A stretch of 64,000 bases of DNA, taken from NCBI RefSeq assembly GCF_900113045.1, contig NZ_FONY01000007.1, positions 109,252-173,251 of the forward strand, in the 5' to 3' direction. This document shows, piece by piece, positions 1-8,179 of the stretch. The position numbers and the translations under genes are program-made. The notes below the pieces were generated by a model, which was not told the origin of the DNA, ran no database searches, and saw only the letters and a program-made list of their open reading frames with translations. Position 1 is the first letter of the stretch. Every line of letters starts with the position of its first letter. This DNA comes from Thermoflexibacter ruber. GTDB lineage: Bacteria; Bacteroidota; Bacteroidia; Cytophagales; Thermoflexibacteraceae.

Positions 1-470
1 ACCACCACTACGTAGAGTTCGAGTATGCTGACGGGACTATTATGAATAGCCAATGCCGACATATTCCGGGTACAATGTCCAGAGTATCAGAATTTTTACA
101 AGGAACAAAAGGTAAAGCTACTACCAACGGTGGTACAATTATCATGGACTTGAAGGGAAATAAACTTTGGGAACACAGAGGCAAAAGCGACCCTGACCCT
201 TACCAACAAGAACATGACGAGCTTTTTGCGGCTATCGCCAAAGGCGAGTTCCTGTTCCAAGATGCGGAAAACGGAGCAAAAAGTACTATGACAGCTATTA
301 TGGGAAGATTAGCCACTTATTCAGGGCAAGTTATTGTTTGGGAAGAGGCTATGAAATCAGAAATCAGCCTGATGCCCAAAGAACTCTCTTGGAATGCTAA
401 ACCTTTGGTACTCCCTGATGAAAATGGATTCTATCCAATAGCCGTACCAGGTAAAAGTAAGGTGATTTAG
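1..470 (+). CDS. Gfo/Idh/MocA-family oxidoreductase, C-terminal part
   Basis: The frame is open from the left edge (first full codon at base 3) to a TAG at 468-470, so only the last 156 residues are present. The text resembles the C-terminal substrate domain of NAD(P)-dependent dehydrogenases of the Gfo/Idh/MocA group found in Bacteroidota: a strand ending in FEYADGTIMNSQCRHIPG, a TNGGTIIMDLKGNKLW segment, then a helix EHDELFAAIAKGE and a MGRLATYSGQ segment. The N-terminal Rossmann domain lies outside the window. Family members oxidise sugars, inositols or related polyols, but the substrate cannot be told from this fragment. No lower-strand gene is convincing here. Confidence 0.75.
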   Translation, partial: HHYVEFEYADGTIMNSQCRHIPGTMSRVSEFLQGTKGKATTNGGTIIMDLKGNKLWEHRGKSDPDPYQQEHDELFAAIAKGEFLFQDAENGAKSTMTAIMGRLATYSGQVIVWEEAMKSEISLMPKELSWNAKPLVLPDENGFYPIAVPGKSKVI

Positions 471-490
471 AAGTTTTTTTAACCTTTTTA

Positions 491-536
491 AAATAACTCT
501 GTAAGGAGAAATAGGCTACTTCTTGCGGAGTTATTT
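491..536. terminator. Inverted repeat after the oxidoreductase
   Basis: A 9-base stem (AAATAACTC at 491-499 and GAGTTATTT at 528-536) with a 28-base loop lies 21 bases after the stop codon of the first gene. It has no clean T run after it, so it may be a weak terminator or an mRNA 3' stabiliser. The rest of the gap up to 645 shows nothing else. Confidence 0.3.
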
Positions 537-644
537 CACCATAAGTTATTTTAGAAATTTCTACTACTATTTTTCTAACTGAATTGAAAATTAACTCAAA
601 CAACTTCTAAGATATACCGATTGAACTAATTTTTCAGTTATTTT

Positions 645-1097
645 ATGCAGTTATACCTCGAAATTACAGTCCGTTACATTCACTTTATCAGCGTATTTAC
701 CATTGTAGGTACGCTTGCCGCAGAGTGGGTATTGCTAAAAAAGGAAATGCTGCCCCAAGAGATTGCTCGTATAGGGAAAATAGATGCGCTCTATGGGCTA
801 AGTGCCATTACACTTTTAGCCGCAGGGCTGACACTTTGGTTTTGGATAGGCAAACCTGCTGATTTTTACAGCCAAAATTGGATTTTTTGGATTAAAATAG
901 GCTTGTTTTCTACCATAGGCATACTTTCCATTTATCCTACTGTATTTTTTATCAAAAATGGGAGAAAGACTTTGCCTAATACGCCTATCCCGATTCCCCC
1001 ACTTGTCCGCCAGTTGGTTTTGATAGAACTTTTGCTTTTATTGCTTATTCCTATCTGCGCTTCTTTGATGGCAAAGGGAGTAGGTTACACTCCTTAA
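645..1097 (+). CDS. DUF2214-type integral membrane protein
   Basis: The 150-residue product has four hydrophobic spans, at roughly residues 10-28, 50-68, 82-103 and 124-145, and almost no soluble domain. Its first span carries RYIHFISVFTIVG, with the RxxHF pattern seen in the DUF2214 family of small four-helix inner-membrane proteins. The function of that family is unknown. The ATG at 645 is the first in frame. The gene ends 21 bases before the FAD oxidoreductase on the same strand, so the two are probably co-transcribed. Assignment to DUF2214 is from recognition, not from a search. Confidence 0.6.
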   Translation: MQLYLEITVRYIHFISVFTIVGTLAAEWVLLKKEMLPQEIARIGKIDALYGLSAITLLAAGLTLWFWIGKPADFYSQNWIFWIKIGLFSTIGILSIYPTVFFIKNGRKTLPNTPIPIPPLVRQLVLIELLLLLLIPICASLMAKGVGYTP

Positions 1098-1118
1098 ATT
1101 ATTCAAAATAAAATAGTT

Positions 1119-2228
1119 ATGGAATACGATGTGCTGATTGTAGGTGGAGGTTTGGCAGGTTTAGTCAATGCTAATTTACTTGCCCAAGCAGGTTTAAAAG
1201 TTGGCTTAGTAGAAAAAAACGAGTATCCTTTCCACAGGGTTTGCGGGGAGTATGTTTCCAATGAAACCCTCCCTTTTTTGCAAAGCATTGGTTTTAATCC
1301 CTTTGACTATGGGGCGGTAGCCATCAAATACTTTTGGCTGACTTCGCCCAGAGGGAGTGAATTGAAAATGAGCTTAGACATGGGCGGTTTTGGGCTAAGC
1401 CGATATGTGTTTGATGAAGCCTTGTATCAATTGGCATTGCAAAAAGGCACTCATTTTTTGTTGAAAACCAATGTGCTAAATATTAGAAAAGAAAATGAAA
1501 TTTTTATTTGTCAAACCAGCACCAAAGGTGAAATCAAGGCAAAAATGCTTATTGCCGCTCATGGAAAACGAGCAAACTTGGACAAAGAAAGAGCTTTTTT
1601 CAAACAGCGTTCTCCCTATATTGGGGTGAAATACCACCTTCAGACCGATTTTCCAGAAGATTGGATTGCCTTGCATAACTTCAAAGATGGTTATTGTGGC
1701 ATCTCGCGAATAGAAAACGGGAAATATTGCCTTTGCTACCTGACTACGAGAGAGAACTTGAAGGAGTGCGGAACGATAGAGGAAATGCAGGATAAAATTC
1801 TGAAGCAAAACCACTTTTTGAAAGAAATCTTAGAAAAAGCCACATTTTTATACGACGCTCCCAAAGTAATTAATGAAATTTCCTTTGCTCCTAAAACTTT
1901 GATAGAAAATGACTTACTCATGTGCGGGGATTCCGCAGGCATGATAGCTCCTCTTTGCGGAAACGGCATGGCGATGGCGATTCACTCAGCAAAAATTTTA
2001 TCAAACTTATTGATTCAATACTTTGATAAGCAAGTAGATAAACTTACTTTGTTTGCAAAGTATCAATCTGAGTGGAATACACATTTTAAGTTTCGCTTAG
2101 CTTTGGGCAGAACCGTGCAACGTTTTTTTGGTAGCCCTTTACTTACCGAAGCAATGGTCAGATTTTTTAAAAATAGTAGCTTTTTAGCAAGGCAATTGGT
2201 AAAACAAACGCATGGAGAGGTTTTTTAA
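1119..2228 (+). CDS. FAD-dependent oxidoreductase of the geranylgeranyl-reductase/PHBH-like group
   Basis: The protein has 369 residues. The N-terminus DVLIVGGGLAGLVNANLL is a classical GxGxxG dinucleotide-binding beta-alpha-beta fold, followed by an acidic residue at the end of strand 2 (LVEKN). Near residue 268 the text LMCGDSAGMIAPLCGNGM is the second FAD motif (GD) that contacts the ribityl chain. Together these place it in the flavin monooxygenase/geranylgeranyl-reductase superfamily, which oxidises or reduces lipids and aromatics. The C-terminal region after residue 300 is basic and hydrophobic, suggesting membrane association. It follows a DUF2214 gene and converges on a minus-strand hypothetical gene with a 6-base gap. 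The substrate is unknown. Confidence 0.8.
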   Translation: MEYDVLIVGGGLAGLVNANLLAQAGLKVGLVEKNEYPFHRVCGEYVSNETLPFLQSIGFNPFDYGAVAIKYFWLTSPRGSELKMSLDMGGFGLSRYVFDEALYQLALQKGTHFLLKTNVLNIRKENEIFICQTSTKGEIKAKMLIAAHGKRANLDKERAFFKQRSPYIGVKYHLQTDFPEDWIALHNFKDGYCGISRIENGKYCLCYLTTRENLKECGTIEEMQDKILKQNHFLKEILEKATFLYDAPKVINEISFAPKTLIENDLLMCGDSAGMIAPLCGNGMAMAIHSAKILSNLLIQYFDKQVDKLTLFAKYQSEWNTHFKFRLALGRTVQRFFGSPLLTEAMVRFFKNSSFLARQLVKQTHGEVF

Positions 2229-2234
2229 AGTTTT

Positions 2235-2807
2235 TTAGGTAAGCGAAATGCGTCTGGAAATTTCATCATTGATTTTTTGGAAAAGTTTGAGCGGGTGCAT
2301 AGTTCGCCAATTGACCGTTTCCAAAGCCCCTCCAAAGTTGATGTAATAATCTATGTTGTATTTTTTCCACTCCTCCAAGACAAAATCCCTGAACCCAATC
2401 GCCGTAATCCACCCATCTTCTACATCGTCAAACCATTCTTCGTAGTAGCAATCGTCAGAGCCGTGAAAGTTCAGGATATTTTCTCCAATGATGATAAAAT
2501 ACTTAATTCCTTGCTTGGTAAGGTAATCTATCACATTGCGTTTGAGGTGCATGATGTCATTGTGCAGGGTATCGTTCCACTCACCCATCAGTTCGATGAT
2601 AGCCACGTTATGCCTGTAATCGGTGTAAAGAACCTTCAGATACAGTGTTTCTGAGCCTATCTCGTCCCAGTAAGGGTGAATATAATATCCATAAATATCA
2701 TTTTTGTACTCTGTAAAGTCGTAATGCTTTCCATAGAAAGGGGAACGCTTGTCATCAGCAGCAGAGTAAATACTTTCCCACCGATAAAATGGCTCTATAT
2801 CGTGCAT
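2235..2807 (-). CDS. Conserved hypothetical protein, 190 residues
   Basis: This is a soluble, very aromatic and acidic protein without signal peptide or membrane span. It starts MHDIEPFYRWE at an ATG. A central block ELMGEWNDTLHNDIMHLKRN is followed by hydrophobic strands YFIIIGENILNFHG and a tyrosine/aspartate-rich stretch. I do not recognise a named domain, but the type of sequence (fully ordered, many Trp and Tyr) suggests a real gene conserved among Cytophagales relatives. It is convergent with the FAD oxidoreductase and lies downstream of the small coiled-coil membrane protein on the same strand. Confidence 0.6.
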   Translation of the reverse strand: MHDIEPFYRWESIYSAADDKRSPFYGKHYDFTEYKNDIYGYYIHPYWDEIGSETLYLKVLYTDYRHNVAIIELMGEWNDTLHNDIMHLKRNVIDYLTKQGIKYFIIIGENILNFHGSDDCYYEEWFDDVEDGWITAIGFRDFVLEEWKKYNIDYYINFGGALETVNWRTMHPLKLFQKINDEISRRISLT

Positions 2808-2842
2808 AGGTACTTTTTTCTAAAAATAATCCAAACAAAAGT

Positions 2843-3100
2843 TTACTTAGTATAGGTACTGCTCCCTATTTTCAACAAGTCCAAATCGATTCCCCCCACA
2901 ATTGTTTCTACATTTCCTACTCTTTCTTTAAGTTCTTGATTTTCCGCTTCTAACTTATTAATTTTTTCCAAGAGCATCTGTTTTTCTCCTGCACCTAAGT
3001 TCTCTATTTTCATCTTTTGAATTTTCACGTAAGTACCGCAAATAATTGCAATAATCCCCGTCATAATGCCTAAAATTGGAATAAGAATGCCCATAATCAT
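2843..3100 (-). CDS. Small membrane-anchored coiled-coil protein, PspB-like
   Basis: The 85-residue product has one N-terminal transmembrane helix (about residues 4-24, IPILGIMTGIIAIICG) and then a heptad-rich helix of about 40 residues containing KINKLEAENQELKERV. This layout recalls phage-shock protein B and similar envelope-stress anchors, but length and layout alone do not prove homology. Start ATG at 3100. It lies 35 bases upstream of the 190-residue hypothetical in the same direction, so the two could form an operon. Confidence 0.55.
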   Translation of the reverse strand: MIMGILIPILGIMTGIIAIICGTYVKIQKMKIENLGAGEKQMLLEKINKLEAENQELKERVGNVETIVGGIDLDLLKIGSSTYTK

Positions 3101-3203
3101 CTTATTTTTATATAAAAAATTAATTTTAGGGTAAAGGTACTAAATATTTTTCACCTAATTTTGATTTTTTGGGCATGAATTTGCTGTTAAATTTGATAAA
3201 AAG

Positions 3204-3236
3204 TTGTTTTACAAATAGGTATTTTTTTTAGTTTTG
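3204..3236 (+). promoter_or_regulatory. Bacteroidota-type promoter for the PBP2 gene
   Basis: A TTG at 3204-3206 is followed after 22 bases by TAGTTTTG at 3229-3236, which fits the TTG-N17-23-TAnnTTTG consensus of Bacteroidota housekeeping promoters. It lies 80 bases before the TTG start codon of the downstream gene. Confidence 0.5.
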
Positions 3237-3316
3237 CACAAAACAAAGAAGCAAGCCCGAAAAAGGAATAAAATAATTTTTTTACTTGTACGTTAGATAT
3301 TTAAAATCTTTTAACC

Positions 3317-5299
3317 TTGGACTCTTCCTACAGACGATATATCATTCAGGTAGTTACTGTTTTAGTAGCTGTAGTATTCCTAACTAAATTGTTTTTCCTC
3401 CAAGTTCTTGATGAAAACTACAAGTTGGAGGCGGCAGGTAATGCTATACGAAAAATCATAGAACACCCTGACAGAGGACTTATCAAAGACCGTACAGGCA
3501 AGCTAATCGTTGCGAATATGCCTGTGCATGACATTTACATTATTCCCAAAGATTTTAAGATAGAGGATACTCTTCGCTTTTGCGAATTATTTGATTTGAC
3601 CAAGGAAGAACTCATTAGTAGATACCAAAAACTAAGGAAAAGTAAAGACTATTCTTATTACAGCCCCATGCTTTTTATTAAGCACCTTCCTGAAAGCCAA
3701 TATCTTAAAATAGCGGATAAATTAGATGAGTTTGCAGGTTTGGAAGCAAGAGTACGTACTTTGAGGCAATATCCCCATCAGAGTTTGGCAAATGCCTTAG
3801 GCTATGTAAGTGAGATAGACGAGGCTATGCTAAAAAGAGATACTTCCCAATATTACAAACAGGGAGATATGATAGGAAGAACAGGCATAGAACTTAGCTA
3901 CGAGCAGGAATTAAGAGGCGTAAGAGGCATAAAGCATGTAATGGTCAATGCAAGACATATTATCAAAGACCGTTTCGAGGAAGGCAGACATGATATAGAC
4001 TCCGAAGTAGGCGATAGCCTGATTTCCTCTATTGATTTGGATTTGCAACAGTTTGGCGAAAAACTCATGAGTCATAAGATTGGAAGTATCGTAGCGATAG
4101 AACCTGCCACGGGCGAGATTTTAGCTATGGTTTCTGCACCTTCTTATGACCCTAATGCACTGATTGGCAGCGAGAAAGAATTTACAAAGGAGTACTTCAA
4201 ATTAGCGAGTAATAGACTAAAACCGCTATATAACCGTCCTGCTATGGCTTTCTATCCACCGGGGTCTATTTTTAAAATCGTCCAAGCATTGATAGGTTTG
4301 CAAGAAGGCGTGATAGACTCTGCTACTACCCGCATTGCTTGTGTCCAAGATGTAGTAAAGTGCCACGGTCACCCTTCCCCCTTAGATGTAAAAAGTTCTA
4401 TTCAGTACTCGTGCAATCCCTTTTATCTCAAAGTTTTCAACCGCATTATTATCCAAGACAAGTCTAAGGACTACTACGAAGATACCAAAATTGGCTTGGC
4501 AAAGTGGCATGACTACGTTACCAAATTTGGTTTTGGGCATAAATTAGGTTCTGATATATTAGAAGAAAAAGCAGGGAATATGCCTTCCGTAGCTTACTAT
4601 GACAAGCGTTTTAAAGGTAGGAAATGGAAATTTGGGAATATCTACTCTTTGAGCATCGGGCAAGGGGAAATGGGCGTTACTCCCTTACAAATGGCAAATA
4701 TGGCAGCTATTATTGCTAACAGAGGATATTATTATATCCCACACATTATCAAAGACATCAATGGGCAAGGAGCTTTGCCCAAGTTCAGAGAAAAGCACGA
4801 AACGGGCATCAAAAAAGAGTACTTTAATTTGATAGTCAATGCCATGGCTGATGTGGTAAGGGCAGGTACGGCACGTAGAGCGCAAGTACAAGGCATTACT
4901 GTCTGCGGAAAAACAGGAACTGCACAAAACCCGCATGGTGAAGACCACTCTGTATTTGTGGCTTTTGCCCCCAAAGATAACCCCAAAATCGCGATTGCTG
5001 TTTACGTAGAAAATGCAGGTTGGGGTGGCTCATGGGCAGCACCTATTGCAGGTTTGATGATAGAAAAATATTTGAAAGGCTCTATAGACGACCCCGCAAG
5101 ACAGCAACTGATAGAGCAGATTAGTCAAAAAGATTTTATTACGCCTATAGAAAATAAAATTAGAAAGATAGAAGCAAGCAAAGAAGCCGCAGCCACCGCT
5201 ACTCGTCGTACCAATAATGCAGACAAAGGCAAAGAAAAAGAAAGCAAATCCAGCGAGCCTGTTATCTCCTCGGCTAACAAAGGAGATGGAGGACATTAG
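3317..5299 (+). CDS. mrdA: Penicillin-binding protein 2 (peptidoglycan D,D-transpeptidase)
   Basis: The 660-residue product is a class B PBP that crosslinks elongating peptidoglycan with RodA and MreC/D. A single N-terminal membrane helix (about 10-28) anchors it. The dimerisation domain follows, with the RGLIKDRTG motif near 53 typical of PBP2. The transpeptidase domain holds the three catalytic motifs: SIFK (Ser317, Lys320), SCN (365-367) and KTG (532-534). The start is a TTG: an in-frame TAA at 3302-3304 lies just upstream and there is no ATG before the membrane helix. The C-terminal 50 residues are low-complexity Lys/Glu/Ser. No mreC, mreD or rodA flank it. The sequence just after the stop is a 42-bp repeat and an IS element, so the usual rodA neighbour may have been displaced. 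Confidence 0.93.
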   Translation: MDSSYRRYIIQVVTVLVAVVFLTKLFFLQVLDENYKLEAAGNAIRKIIEHPDRGLIKDRTGKLIVANMPVHDIYIIPKDFKIEDTLRFCELFDLTKEELISRYQKLRKSKDYSYYSPMLFIKHLPESQYLKIADKLDEFAGLEARVRTLRQYPHQSLANALGYVSEIDEAMLKRDTSQYYKQGDMIGRTGIELSYEQELRGVRGIKHVMVNARHIIKDRFEEGRHDIDSEVGDSLISSIDLDLQQFGEKLMSHKIGSIVAIEPATGEILAMVSAPSYDPNALIGSEKEFTKEYFKLASNRLKPLYNRPAMAFYPPGSIFKIVQALIGLQEGVIDSATTRIACVQDVVKCHGHPSPLDVKSSIQYSCNPFYLKVFNRIIIQDKSKDYYEDTKIGLAKWHDYVTKFGFGHKLGSDILEEKAGNMPSVAYYDKRFKGRKWKFGNIYSLSIGQGEMGVTPLQMANMAAIIANRGYYYIPHIIKDINGQGALPKFREKHETGIKKEYFNLIVNAMADVVRAGTARRAQVQGITVCGKTGTAQNPHGEDHSVFVAFAPKDNPKIAIAVYVENAGWGGSWAAPIAGLMIEKYLKGSIDDPARQQLIEQISQKDFITPIENKIRKIEASKEAAATATRRTNNADKGKEKESKSSEPVISSANKGDGGH

Positions 5300-5303
5300 C
5301 TAT

Positions 5304-5345
5304 AAAAATACCAAACTTCCCTACTTCTCACTGATAATTCGCTTA
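5304..5345 (+). repeat. 42-bp direct repeat, left copy
   Basis: This segment, starting AAAAATACCAAACTTCCC and ending GATAATTCGCTTA, is identical over 42 bases to 9644-9685. It begins four bases after the PBP2 stop and ends at the left inverted repeat of the IS element, so its right edge may have been cut by that insertion. The left edge differs cleanly from the flank of the other copy. Confidence 0.9.
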
Positions 5346-6552
5346 ATATTAATAGACAAATTGTAGCAAGTTTTTGAAAATGAGGAGCTAAAGATAGACT
5401 TTTGAGTTTTCCACAACATAAAAGTAACCTTTATGACTCCTTATATAAACAAATTTAGTACACAATATAAAGAAATTCGCCCTATTGTAGTTAAAAATTT
5501 ATTTGTTTTCATAGCCTGCCTTATTCAAGGTAAAACAGTAAGCCTTTATACACTCAGAGATGAGGTGGGGAAAATCACGGAAAAGTACAAAACTACATCT
5601 GGTGGTCATTACAAAAGATTAAGTCGCTTTTTACAAGCTAATTCCAGCAGTAAACTTTGGTATTATGTATTACAGTATGGGATTTCTTTGCTCCAGAAAA
5701 ATATCCGTTTCTGTTATTTGGACGCTACAGAGTGGGAAATAGGGAGCTTTAAGCGGATCGCCGCCCGACTACACATTCTTACTTTGGCTGTGGACTATCA
5801 AGCGTAGCTATTCCTATTTATTTTCAGATTTATGAGCATAAAGGGGTGCTTTCTGAAAAAGAACGAATTAAATTTTTGAAAGTAGCTTGTGCTTACTTCC
5901 CTTTACAAAAAACTATCATTATTGCAGACCGAGAATTGATAGGCAAAGCTTGGTTTGCAGAAATAGAAGAATTAGGGCTTCATTTTATTTGTCGGGTCAG
6001 GCGGGGTATGTTCACAAACCAGTTGATAGCAGGGCGTAGCTATGAAAAATTGCAAGCAAGAGCGCGTAAAAAGAAAAAAGCCTCTGCCTTAGTTCACAGT
6101 GAAGGAAGACAGTTTAGACTAACAAACAAGACAATACAAGCAATGAAGAATGTATTTACATTACTAATGTAGTTGATAAACGTCAAATCCCTAATCTATA
6201 TCGTTTAAGATGGAAAATAGAATTACTTTTCAAACATTTAAAAACGAATGAGTACAATTTGGAAGATTTGAGAATCAAGGATTTAAATAAAATTAGGTTG
6301 ATTTTTGCAATGCTTACCCTTGCGTATATTTTTGCTATCTTGACTGCTCTTAATGAGCGAAAGAATAAGCCAATGAAGCAAAACAAATATGCTGACCAAA
6401 GATATTTTGATATGGAATCGGTCTTCAGACAAGGGCAATCTTTATGCAAACAAAGGTTTATTTCCTTAAAAGGGTTTCTTTGTTTAGTACTATTTTTAGA
6501 AAACTCTATTTATTGTTATCAACCTATCAATTTAATTTTTGTCCATTAATAT
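5346..6552 (+). mobile_element. IS4-family insertion sequence, decayed
   Basis: The element is about 1.2 kb. Its ends are imperfect inverted repeats: ATATTAATAGACAAA at 5346-5360 and the complement of ATATTAATGGACAAA at 6538-6552, 14 of 15 matching. A TTA occurs on both outer sides (5343-5345 and 6553-6555) and could be a 3-bp target duplication, though this is short evidence. The inside is a transposase gene broken by two frameshifts, so the copy is not autonomous. The right end interrupts a metallopeptidase reading frame. Confidence 0.75.
5433..6549 (+). pseudogene. IS4-family DDE transposase, two frameshifts
   Basis: Three reading frames join into one transposase. The first (5433-5807) carries the first catalytic aspartate in CYLDATEW. 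After a shift near 5803 the second (to 6172) carries the second aspartate in IIADRELIG. After a shift near 6143 the third carries YRLRWKIELLFKHLK at about 6199-6243, an exact Y-x2-R-x3-E-x6-K signature of the IS4 family. All three acidic residues of the DDE triad are therefore present but in different frames. The first shift looks like loss of one base before GTAGCTATT, since the new frame continues sensibly as VAIPIYFQIYEHKG. Sequencing error or programmed frameshifting cannot be excluded, but two events make decay more likely. Confidence 0.85.
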
Positions 6553-7097
6553 TTAAATGATTATACTTGATATGACCTAACTCGTGGAGAATGATTGTCT
6601 TCTGCTCCTCTTCTTTCATCTGTTCTATCAAAGGCTTTCCTATCTCTATGACTTGCTTGAAAGGCTTAATTCCCATAGCAAAAGCATTTTTAAGGTCTTT
6701 GTTCAAGATGCCCGCCTCAATATTATTTAGTCCTGAGTAGGTTCGTAGCCAGTGAGTAAGTTCAGTATCTACTTTATAATCACTACTGATATAGCGATAG
6801 AACATAGGTTTTATGATAAAATCTGGAAGGAAGTAAAGAAAGAGATAAAACTGCAACTATAGCTTTAATTTCAGCAGCTGTACCAATTTCATATATCAAA
6901 GAGCCAACATAAAAAACTACAAAAAATATAACCCAATAAAATAATATTTCTTTTAAAAACTCACTCCAGCGAAATAAGTTAATGGCTTCTTTACGTTTTT
7001 TGCCTGCAAGTATGGTATTAATACTCCATGGAATTATTATCTTGATTAAAGCAGCAAATAAAAAACTTAGTCATATAGTTTTTAAAAGCATATTCAT
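6553..7097 (-). pseudogene. M48-like HELGH metallopeptidase, broken and truncated by the IS
   Basis: Reading leftward from an ATG at 7097 gives MNMLLKTI, then an in-frame TGA. The same frame continues with two membrane-like spans (AALIKIIIPWSINTIL and ILFYWVIFFVVFYVG). Near 6835 the frame shifts into one that runs to the zinc motif HELGHIKYNHL at about 6554-6590. The sequence then enters the IS end and stops within nine codons. HExxH after a membrane-spanning N-terminus is the layout of M48/M56-type integral membrane proteases such as BlaR1-like sensors. The stop, the frameshift and the IS cut show that it is dead. The downstream third zinc ligand is missing. Confidence 0.65.
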
Positions 7098-7151
7098 TGT
7101 TAGATGTTTTTTAACTTGCAATATTAAAAATAAAAAGAATAAGGAGTTTTA

Positions 7152-7379
7152 TTAGCCTTCAGGCAGTCTAATGTCCCACATGTCTGTATAGCAGTAAGAA
7201 ATGGAAAAATGACAGTATTTAATTGGCGCACCTAATTCTTTCAAATATTCAATATAGTTTTGAGCGGTGCGTTTACATACACCTAATTTTTCTGCTAATT
7301 GTTCAGGGCTCCCTGTGCTTTTGTGCTTGATAAGGTAATGCAAATAAGATAAAGTTTTTAATTTATCGTTAGCTTTCAT
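7152..7379 (-). CDS. Small winged helix-turn-helix DNA-binding protein
   Basis: The 75-residue protein is essentially one HTH domain. Residues about 8-20 form the first helix, and SPEQLAEKLGVCKRTAQNYIEYLKELGAPI is the helix-turn-helix plus recognition helix of the HTH_11/DeoR-like type. It ends in a short wing-like hairpin (KYCHFSISYCYTD). Such stand-alone HTH proteins are common in Bacteroidota and are usually of unknown target. Its place between a broken membrane protease and a barrel/lipoprotein pair suggests a local regulator, but this is only context. Confidence 0.65.
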   Translation of the reverse strand: MKANDKLKTLSYLHYLIKHKSTGSPEQLAEKLGVCKRTAQNYIEYLKELGAPIKYCHFSISYCYTDMWDIRLPEG

Positions 7380-7525
7380 AGGTTTGGTAGTTTAAAGCAG
7401 GCTAATGCTAATAAGGGGTAATAAATCTTTATGAAAAGAATTACTCTCCTTTTAGCATTTAAGACAAATATAGCAAAGCTTGCTGATATAAATAAAAAAA
7501 ATGATGGTTTCTTGTGAGAGAAAAC

Positions 7526-8095
7526 TTATAATTTTACTCCAAACTTTAAATTAAAACCAACCAAAATATCTGTATTACTATATGGTTGCATAATAGCTTT
7601 CATACCCAATAAATATCGAGTTCCTACGCTGATTTCATGCTCAACGATGATACTAAATCCCGTAGTTCTACGAACTTCAGTTGTGATATTTTCTATAACA
7701 GTAAAAGTGTTTAAATCACTGTCATAGATGGAGCGTCTTCCTTGTGAGGCGGTGATATTGGCATAAATACCTGTTAGCCCTGTACCTATTTTAAAGTTGT
7801 GTGTACGATGATTTCCAAAAGGCGACAAAAACACGTTCAAATCTGTTCCTACCGCATTGACCTGTCGCAAAAAAAGTGTATTGTCATAGCCTACTCCTAT
7901 ATAAATGGCTACAGATGCACTTACCCACTGAGTTATCTTTTTAGTAAGCTCACTTTCAAAGCGATACATCTGGTAATCTCCAGTTCCTAAGACAGCACGC
8001 CCTACCCCTAATTTGAGGTCAGTCGTTAAGACTTTTTCTTGGGCAAAAGCAAAATTGCTTAATAGCAACAAATATAAAATAAATAATTTTTTCAT
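7526..8095 (-). CDS. Secreted outer-membrane beta-barrel-like protein
   Basis: The 189-residue product has a clear signal peptide (MKKLFILYLLLLSNFAFAQ, cleavage after AQ). The mature part alternates polar and hydrophobic residues in repeated strands (KLGVGRAVLG, ASVAIYIGVGY, FKIGTGLTGIYANI, FSIIVEHEISVGTRYLLGM) and ends in LVGFNLKFGVKL. That pattern fits an 8-stranded outer-membrane barrel. No ligand or enzyme motif is visible. It is 84 bases downstream of the lipoprotein gene on the same strand, so they may be expressed together. Confidence 0.6.
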   Translation of the reverse strand: MKKLFILYLLLLSNFAFAQEKVLTTDLKLGVGRAVLGTGDYQMYRFESELTKKITQWVSASVAIYIGVGYDNTLFLRQVNAVGTDLNVFLSPFGNHRTHNFKIGTGLTGIYANITASQGRRSIYDSDLNTFTVIENITTEVRRTTGFSIIVEHEISVGTRYLLGMKAIMQPYSNTDILVGFNLKFGVKL

Positions 8096-8179
8096 GGTGT
8101 TAAAAAAAAAGTAGTAATCAAGATATGAGGTTAAAGTACATACATAGAGATTACATTTTCTATATATGTACTTTGAGTA

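Noticed and set aside
397..603. 68-residue reading frame on the minus strand
   Set aside because: It overlaps the end of the oxidoreductase, has no recognisable domain and includes the inverted repeat at 491-536; probably chance.
5433..5807. Separate small protein-coding gene
   Set aside because: It joins with the two following frames into one IS4-family transposase.
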